Source of the DNA: Deltaproteobacteria bacterium
GTDB taxonomy: Bacteria; SAR324; NAC60-12
Direction of reading: 5' to 3'
NCBI GenBank assembly: GCA_002685535.1
Contig: NYXK01000162.1
Location: forward strand, 1-32,808
DNA: 32,808 nt
Within the stretch, counting starts at the first letter, position 1. Each line of letters begins with the position of its first letter. The notes beneath the pieces were generated by a model, which searched no databases, was not told the DNA's origin, and saw nothing but the letters and a program-made list of their open reading frames with translations. This document shows, piece after piece, positions 26,716 to 32,808 of the stretch. Made by a program: the position numbers and the translations under genes.

Positions 26716-27875
26716 ATGTCTCCATCCCGCAAAAGTCTCTCAAACGCTGCCGACGTTATCGATCTCAACAACAAGCCATTTACACCATCGACTGTTCCAG
26801 CTTTGGAACCCCATGATACAGTTTCAACCATGACTGACCAAGTTCCCCACCACCATGGGCAATCGATTTTGGCGAATTATGCCTATCCGTCAGTCATCAC
26901 AGCTCGTCGGCTAGCAGAGAAACATCCATCAGCAAAAGAAGATCTCCTCGAACTCGCTCACGCCCTCGAGAATCTCGAGAGTTCGCACCAAATGTTCCTT
27001 CATTCTCGAATCAACATCATCGCCGAGAAAGATCGACTGCTGGCGCAGAAGGAGACAATAATTCAGGACCTTCAACGCCGACTAAAGAATCGCGAGTCTG
27101 TCAAGCAAGAAATTATCGAGCAAGTCAAGGCAGAAGCTGCCCGTGACACGGAAGAAGAAGTGCAGGCACGGATTTACGTCAACGAGAATTGCAACAATCT
27201 CCATGAAGAAAGCGCTATGCATCTGGCTACTTTAGAAGAGGTGAAGGAGAGATTGAGGTTGGCTTTAGGTGGCTTGAAGAGACCTCACGATCGAATTTCG
27301 GAGGGAGATGATGCCGTCGTTGGATCTCTTGATGGCAAAGTCCGACGGCAACAAGTGAAAGACAGAAATTATAGGGCTATATGGGTGGAGCTGATAGAAG
27401 GATGTCTTTGAGCGTCGCGAACACTTGCTCGATATCACAGCAGCATGTTCAGGAGAATGTTACACCATTGCACAAGAAGCCCTACCACAGTCCCTATGCT
27501 TCCAAGTCACCAGTGGAGAGCAGCCTCCTCACACCAGCCAAGGACAAAGAGAAAAGAGCCTACGGAGACGATGGCGGACTGAACACAGCGCATAGTCAGT
27601 CGACAACACCCACCCGGAAGTACACCAGCCCATACGCCAGCAACTCATCCTTCACTCAGACGTCGTTCACAACATCTGATTGCTTCGGAAATCAGACTCC
27701 ATCCACTATGTCACCATATACCGAGAATATTGCTCCTCTTACTTCATTTCAAGGTCAAGATAAAACACCTCCTACACCGTCGGAAATGGACCTCGGACTG
27801 ACTCTAGCCGCACTCCGAAACGAGTGCCAGTCACCATACTCAGAGACATCAGATGGGTTTAGATGTGCAAAGTGA
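26716..27875 (+). CDS. Coiled-coil protein C with SPY-motif tail (about 357 aa, two exons)
   Basis: ATG 26716 (MSPSRKSLSNAADVIDLNNK). The first exon to 27354 gives 213 residues: a Ser/Pro lead, then coiled coil ~63-200 (ARRLAEKHPSAKEDLLELAH, AEKDRLLAQKETIIQDLQRR). Proposed intron 27355-27440 (donor GTGAAA, weak; acceptor ATCACAG) joins RRQQ to QHVQENVTPL in phase 0. Without splicing the frame stops at 27411 after 231 residues. The second exon to 27875 is Ser/Thr/Pro-rich with four SPY motifs (residues ~230, 276, 304, 344; HSPYAS, TSPYAS, MSPYTE, QSPYSE). The two frames overlap by only ~30 bp and both look coding, supporting the join, but the donor choice is uncertain. Further 3' exons are possible (27953-28111 has good intron signals). 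Function unknown. Confidence 0.6.
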
Positions 27876-29169
27876 TCAGCTCGAGACAGACTTAAAAACC
27901 TACCGAGAGCTAACTGACACCTAAGTTTACGCGCTGATATCTAGGCAGGATGAAAGCAAAGGATCGGAGGCTCCAGCGAGAGGGGATCTCTACTAATGAA
28001 GTGGACCAGAGGTTCTGTGTTCTAAACTCTGAGACTCGACTTCTAGTTGGAATAGTGAGTTCATTAATTAGTACCATCACAGAAAGAAGATATTGACTGA
28101 CTGAGTTTCAGGTCTGAACTCTCCATGTTTCTCTTTTCTGGTCATGGTCTTGAAGTCATACTTAATTCACAAACCATCGCACATAGAATCTTCTGCTTTC
28201 CAACCAGCTGTGTTTTCGACGATCCCTATGCCTTACGATACCATTCTGAGCTACAGAATTATGGACAGGATCCATGTACTGAAACGGGTTTCCAACTCCA
28301 CAACCCCTCCAAGCCCTGGAAGACAGAATTCTCGTCCTTGTTGGAGGGGCTGGCACCTCAGTTGTTAGAAGGGGTCTGCACCTTTATGCACATTTATAAA
28401 ATTAAACGTCGCACTTCATTCACAAATGCATAAAATGAAACTTCCAATTCGTGGTTCGTAATCGCGTCTAATCGCGTTTTTGATGGTGATAACAGCCTCG
28501 ATCTTTGGGTAATTCTATTGTTCACGTGATGATTTCACTGCACTTGAAATATGGGCCCTGCTCGCCAAATATCTTGGCGTAAACAATGTTTTGCGGTAAG
28601 TTGCAAACAACCCATACTGGGATCTGAGCTTCAAATTTCAGTTATTACACTGTTGAAAATCCAGGGACTCTTTTATGACACATCTAAAAATGGAGTTTGG
28701 ACTGATACTTGATATCTTATTATCTGAATATTTTTATGGTGAGGTAGAGACACTTTAAGTAAATCCTTGGCATTGCTTACTTGCCACGCCAAGTCCAAGG
28801 ACTCTTTTCTACCCCTGAGAGTGAGGTATATCTTGCAAATCACATGGATTGACTGTGCTACACCTTTTATTGAGAGCGACCCACTTGCTCGTCAGGGTGA
28901 AGGTATCGTAACTCGAGTGAATAGGTGGGTGACAGGGTGGCCTAACGCGCTACCATATACAGCGCAATTGGTACCCCTTCAAGCCAAATCTGTCCTTCTC
29001 CAAGAGCAGATCATAAACAGAAGCTACAATTCTTACATCGATTCATCGCACCTGTTATCATCTATCGACAATTAATTGTCTAGCGTCCGTACACCTCATT
29101 TCAGCTTTCCACTCATGAGTACCAAGACTTCTACGCCGCATTTGATCTATGCCTCAACTCCGTCCATGA
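27876..29169. other. Downstream of gene C; possible extra exon signals, otherwise empty
   Basis: At 27952 a branch-like CTGAT and TATCTAG precede an open stretch (MKAKDRRLQREGISTNEVDQ). That ends at GTGAGT (28052), followed by CTGACTGAG and TTTCAG (to about 28111). These look like real splice signals and may belong to alternative 3' exons of gene C. From about 28120 to 29169 no supported gene is visible; the stretch is moderately AT-rich. Confidence 0.4.
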
Positions 29170-30279
29170 ATGTTTCCTGATCCAATCAAAATGGAACGCT
29201 CCATAAATGCCGAACCTGCGGGCCAAACCTCTCATCTAAGCTCTACTACTTCAAACACAATATCCGCCATGCCAAGCTCTCACCCCATCCAGCAACTTGA
29301 ACATGTCATCATGAAAGCCGAAGCCGCCGACCCTCCTGGCAGAGCCAGAGATCTTCTCCGTCCAATCCAAGGAACCATCAAAGTTCGAGAACAACACTAC
29401 GAGGATTGCTTGAAGGAGAAAGATGCGCAGGTCCTAGCTTTGAAGCTTGAGCTTTTCAAGGTAAAGATGAGCGCTAAGGAGATGGACGAAAAGTTTCTGG
29501 CGGTCAGAGGTGAATTGCGGGATACTAAAGGAGAGTTTCGAAGTCTGAAGAGTCAAGCACGAGAGGGTGAGAAGAGAATTGGAGAGCTGGAAGCCGAGAA
29601 GCTTGCTTGGTTGGAGGACAGTTGCAATAAAGTCAAGGAGTTGGAAGCTGCTCGAGCGGATCTACAGCTCGAAGTGGACTCTCTGAGAGACACAGTCAAT
29701 AGACAGAGCTCGGAGATGTTTGATCTTCGCGTCAAAGGTATTGCACAACGAGGAGAGATCCACTTTCTGATGAAGAATATTGTGTCTCTTCAGGAGGATC
29801 TCGAGTTAAAGAGAGCTGCGGCCGACTGGCTGGCTCAGAATGGTCCCAGCTTACAAGACGACTTCCACAGGATGCAGGATGAGATCACGGAGTTGAAGGA
29901 AAAGGGAGCTGAGATGGCCAAAATGATGGCAAGAGGTGCGAGAGAGTGGCACATTGATAGAGTAAGCCATGGAGTCGCGGAGCCAGAAGTTATTGGTGCA
30001 TCCGAGGGAGAGGCTTTAACGAATACTGGGAGATCCAATAGGGGCGATTCCGTCAAACTCAGAAAGGTGGGGCTGGGAAACGAGATGAGGGTGCGCTCTT
30101 GGGCTTCGAAGGAACATCGACGGGCCACGAATTCACCTCAAGCTAAGCGCAGCAGGAGTGGTCAAGTCAAGCGGGGATTTGAGATTTCTGATCCATACGT
30201 TGGCATGGATACTAGAGAAGAATTTGAGATCGTACAGTATCGAAGAAAGCGCATGTCATTGTTTCAGTCCGTGGCCTAG
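29170..30279 (+). CDS. Coiled-coil protein D (369 aa, or 362 from the second ATG)
   Basis: Single exon. ATG 29170 (MFPDPIKMERSINAEPAGQ) is in poor context and overlaps an upstream ATG (29166) whose frame stops after four codons. ATG 29191 (AAAATGG context) is the more likely start. Residues 1-~40 are Ser/Thr-rich. Then comes an LLRPIQGTIKVREQHYEDCL segment that resembles the same position in genes C and E (hydrophobic helix followed by a K-D/E-K-D heptad start). Coiled coil covers ~45-265 (KDAQVLALKLELFKVKMSAK, EGEKRIGELEAEKLAWLED). The C-terminus is basic: AKRSRSGQVKRGFEI then VQYRRKRMSL, which could be nuclear localisation signals. It is the cleanest open frame of the cluster. No recognised family. 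Confidence 0.75.
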   Translation: MFPDPIKMERSINAEPAGQTSHLSSTTSNTISAMPSSHPIQQLEHVIMKAEAADPPGRARDLLRPIQGTIKVREQHYEDCLKEKDAQVLALKLELFKVKMSAKEMDEKFLAVRGELRDTKGEFRSLKSQAREGEKRIGELEAEKLAWLEDSCNKVKELEAARADLQLEVDSLRDTVNRQSSEMFDLRVKGIAQRGEIHFLMKNIVSLQEDLELKRAAADWLAQNGPSLQDDFHRMQDEITELKEKGAEMAKMMARGAREWHIDRVSHGVAEPEVIGASEGEALTNTGRSNRGDSVKLRKVGLGNEMRVRSWASKEHRRATNSPQAKRSRSGQVKRGFEISDPYVGMDTREEFEIVQYRRKRMSLFQSVA

Positions 30280-30958
30280 CTCCAGCACCTTGGGAGGCTT
30301 CGCGAAGCTTCGCTGATATGCTTCCAAAATGCATCTCGCAAACGATCCCTCTCTAGCAAAACACATCCCAGCGCAGTATCTTCCATAAAATGCACAACAA
30401 AACTTTCAAGGCAACTCAGAAGTTGTTGAGGTGAGGGGCATGGTGGCTTGGTGGTGGACTGAGAAGGTGTCGAGTGTCAAGGCTCTGTATACACATGAAC
30501 TTACCTCTTCAGAACCAGCGTTAACACAAATATAAAATAACATAACCCCAAGCAAATGCTCTCTGATTCTCGTTTCTCAATACATCATCAGATTTTGTTT
30601 CTATCAAAAGAAATTTACATTGAGACAGTCGTCAGTTCCAGACGGCGTGAGTATTTGGTGAATCGATCTGACCTAGTTTTTAACCTGCATAAACCATCTC
30701 GCAACGCATGATTCTAGCAGATCGGCGGAACAAAATTCACTTCAAGTAGTCTCTCCATATCCTTATCTAAAGAGCTCTTTCTTCTTGTCAAGCTCTTTCG
30801 TCACAACCATTTCTCTACCTCTAGGCTTGAGTCACAGACTCACAGGAGTCACAAACCGTATTCTGCACCTGAAAGATACAAAGATCCATCAAGTCATAAA
30901 TTCACTGGGCTGGCTTGCTCCATCAAATAATTCTCACGAGACTATCTTCAACTCAACC
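30280..30958. other. Intergenic between coiled-coil genes D and E
   Basis: A near-repeat CTTCGCGAAGCTTCGCTG occurs just after the stop of D (about 30298-30315). An AT-rich stretch at 30520-30620 and the leader of gene E follow. No coding frame is supported. Confidence 0.45.
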
Positions 30959-31854
30959 ATGGCTCAGAGTAAGCACTAGATGCTCAATAGTCATTCGTTC
31001 TGAAGTCTTGAGTGACGCTAATGGCAGCAGACACAACAAACATTCCTATCAGCCCAGCTAAGACTATCATCTCTATCAGCAGCTCTTCTACTATGCCCGA
31101 GAATGGCGAAGGCGATCTACCAGCAGATATAGGGCCTGGACTCGCGCCTCTACATGCAAAGAGTTCTCTCACCCTTGTGGCACCTTCCCCACTCATCAAA
31201 GATCTCTTACAAAATCTTAGCAGCGATCTCTCCAAAATTATCCGAACTAAAGATGAAACTATCGAAGCTCTCTTCATTGAGTGCCAAGTCGCCCGACGAA
31301 ATGCTTTGAAAGCTGAAAACCTTCACCTTCAGGAAAAGGCGAAGATCCTCGAAAGAGCAGGTCATGACAACGCCAACAGTACGGCTCGCATCTTGGAACT
31401 GCATCTGCACGTCAAGAACCTTGAAAAGGAGAAGGAGAATCTTGAATCCACCTCACAAGCTGAGAGCTTTCAGTTGAAGAAAGATATCATTGATCTGAGA
31501 GGCTGCAAGTCAGAGGCCGAGAGCATTGTGGAAGGATTGCACAAGGAGTTGAGAGAAGCCAAGGTGGACTTCGAGAAGAAGTTGGCGGCCAAAGAGAGTC
31601 TGCTGGGGCAGGCTAACTTGAAGGCGGGTGAGGATGAAATGATATCGGAGGCTAAGGACAAGAAGGTCAGAGAGCTGAGCAATGAGGTCACGGAGCTCAA
31701 TCGGGAAAACAATGAGCTATTGGGTGAACTCCAGGACTTGAAGACCCGAATGGGGGGATACAAGAGGACTTGGGAAGAGTTCAGGGAAAACATGGACGAG
31801 AGCCTTTGGTTTGATGAGCATCGTGGGAAGAAGGTCTTGGCTCCTAAACATTGA
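30959..31854 (+). CDS. Coiled-coil protein E (about 278 aa, two exons)
   Basis: Exon 1 is only 10 nt of coding sequence, ATGGCTCAGA at 30959-30968 in a strong CAACCATGG context. The intron 30969-31027 (59 nt) has donor GTAAGC, branch GCTAAT and acceptor GGCAG. Exon 2 runs 31028-31854. Splicing in phase 1 gives MAQTDTTNIPISPAKT. If unspliced, ATG 31021 would start the same frame three codons earlier in exon 2. Residues 1-55 are Ser/Thr/Pro-rich. Residues ~60-255 form coiled coil (LIKDLLQNLSSDLSKIIRTK, EKAKILERAGHDN, KELREAKVDFEKKLAAKESL, VTELNRENNELLGELQDLKT). The end is WEEFRENMDESLWFDEHRGK. Same plan as D: Ser-rich lead, LLxxI helix, coiled coil, basic end. Function unknown. Confidence 0.7.
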
Positions 31855-32808
31855 TTACGGTTTCTGACTGGGTGGGACTTATAAATAGGGATGACTGACG
31901 GGTGGTCGTTGCTATGGTGTGGCCAGATTTCGCAATCACGGGGGAAAATGAAAGAAACAGATCTTGGGAAGAGGTTCATCTTTTTAGTAGGAGCAATCAT
32001 CAGAATGTTATTGCCTCAAGAGGATATTTACTCGTGCGAGATGCCAAGACCTTGACGTGCAAAGTAAACAAAGAGTGTGTGTGAGGACCTTTCCCACAAA
32101 AGCAACAGTATGTGTATGAACAAGGAGACGAGAATGCTGGCCAAACAGCATTTTATAGATGAAGTTTTTTAATCTTATTGCCCAAGTCTCGCTTTGCCTC
32201 TTTACTGCTGTGTCCTGAGAAGCTTCAAGAATTGATGTCAGATGCCTACTTGGAAGCTGCCGTAGAGACGGTGATACTCCAAGAACAACGATGGAACGAA
32301 GCTGATCCTATTTGTCAGCTAAATTTTCCAGACAGGCTGAAATCGCTTCATTAGGTTTCGAGTGAATACGATGTCGCATGCTGTCGTCGCTAGCGGCTGG
32401 CTGCCTTGGCACTGTGCTCGAGCCAACAAAACCCCACTGCTTTCTACAAACATCTTCTCAAACAGTAACAAATAGAACCAACTTCGATCTACCAAGCTCG
32501 ACTATCACAGCTTTGAGAAATATTACTATCAAAGATTCTAATCCGTAGTCTCGGAATGTCCTCGAGGTGAAAAGAGCCACCCGGCATTCTAGAGAGAGGA
32601 TCGATACACGAGAACATAATTCTTAACAGAGTTTCACATGAGTAGTGGCCAACTCAGTAGGGAAGAGCCAAAGAGGACAAAAGCTGGTACGATGATCGGA
32701 CTTTAGCGTACCATAAATGAACCAGATTGGAACACTGAAAAGAACGCACGATTGAAAATCATAGAATGTGTGCGGCAGAATCGAAAGTCAGCACTCGGGT
32801 CGACAGGT
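31855..32808. other. No gene seen to the end of the window
   Basis: Only short frames without recognisable content. A further member of the coiled-coil cluster could begin beyond the window. Confidence 0.5.

Noticed and set aside
28125..28433. 102-codon plus-strand frame
   Set aside because: Overlaps other open frames of equal quality, with no homology-like features or splice/promoter support.

Overview
The window looks like nuclear DNA of a filamentous ascomycete (Pezizomycotina; a leotiomycete would fit, but that is inference). Introns are short (47-91 nt) with GTAAGN-type donors and CTAAC/CTAAT/CTGAC branch sites just upstream of AG. The recognisable proteins are fungal types: mitochondrial Qri7, a 2EXR/F-box-like protein, and a membrane protein with a GRAM-like C-terminus. 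The first 50 bases are pure C, probably an assembly or gap edge.

Layout. (1) 51-6260: a cluster of six small loci, five on the minus strand and one on the plus strand. They appear to be divergent copies of one gene type: Pro/Gln-rich or otherwise low-complexity segments plus a ~60-residue module ending in a G-x-[YFW]-[VIL]-V-like strand and an amphipathic helix. Three copies look intact (1004-1501, 1929-2603, 3429-4004). Their putative TATA boxes (GTCTATAAATA type) all lie 134-136 bp upstream of the chosen ATG. The other three are broken by a frameshift, by an in-frame TAG, or by a frameshift plus TAA plus a 16-bp tandem duplication. (2) 6647-7462: a fungal protein with an internally duplicated domain. 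(3) 7935-10229: a four-exon membrane protein, divergent from the mitochondrial tRNA t6A synthase QRI7 (10520-11869). (4) 12736-13603: a two-exon 2EXR/F-box-like gene that appears to use a GC-AG intron. (5) 13.6-16.5 kb: gene-poor. (6) 16830-19076: a 748-residue Ser/Thr/Pro-rich, probably nuclear protein with an intron in its 5' leader. (7) 20.2-31.9 kb: a same-strand cluster of coiled-coil protein genes that I do not recognise. Four look intact (23008, 26716, 29170, 30959) and two look decayed (20242-21801, 25210-26368). An AT-rich block of palindromic repeats interrupts the first decayed copy.

QRI7 is a housekeeping tRNA-modification enzyme. The two clusters look like birth-and-death arrays of lineage-specific genes. 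They are the most unusual content here; no function can be assigned from sequence alone. All splice models, start choices and paralogy statements were made by eye and not checked by alignment software or transcripts.
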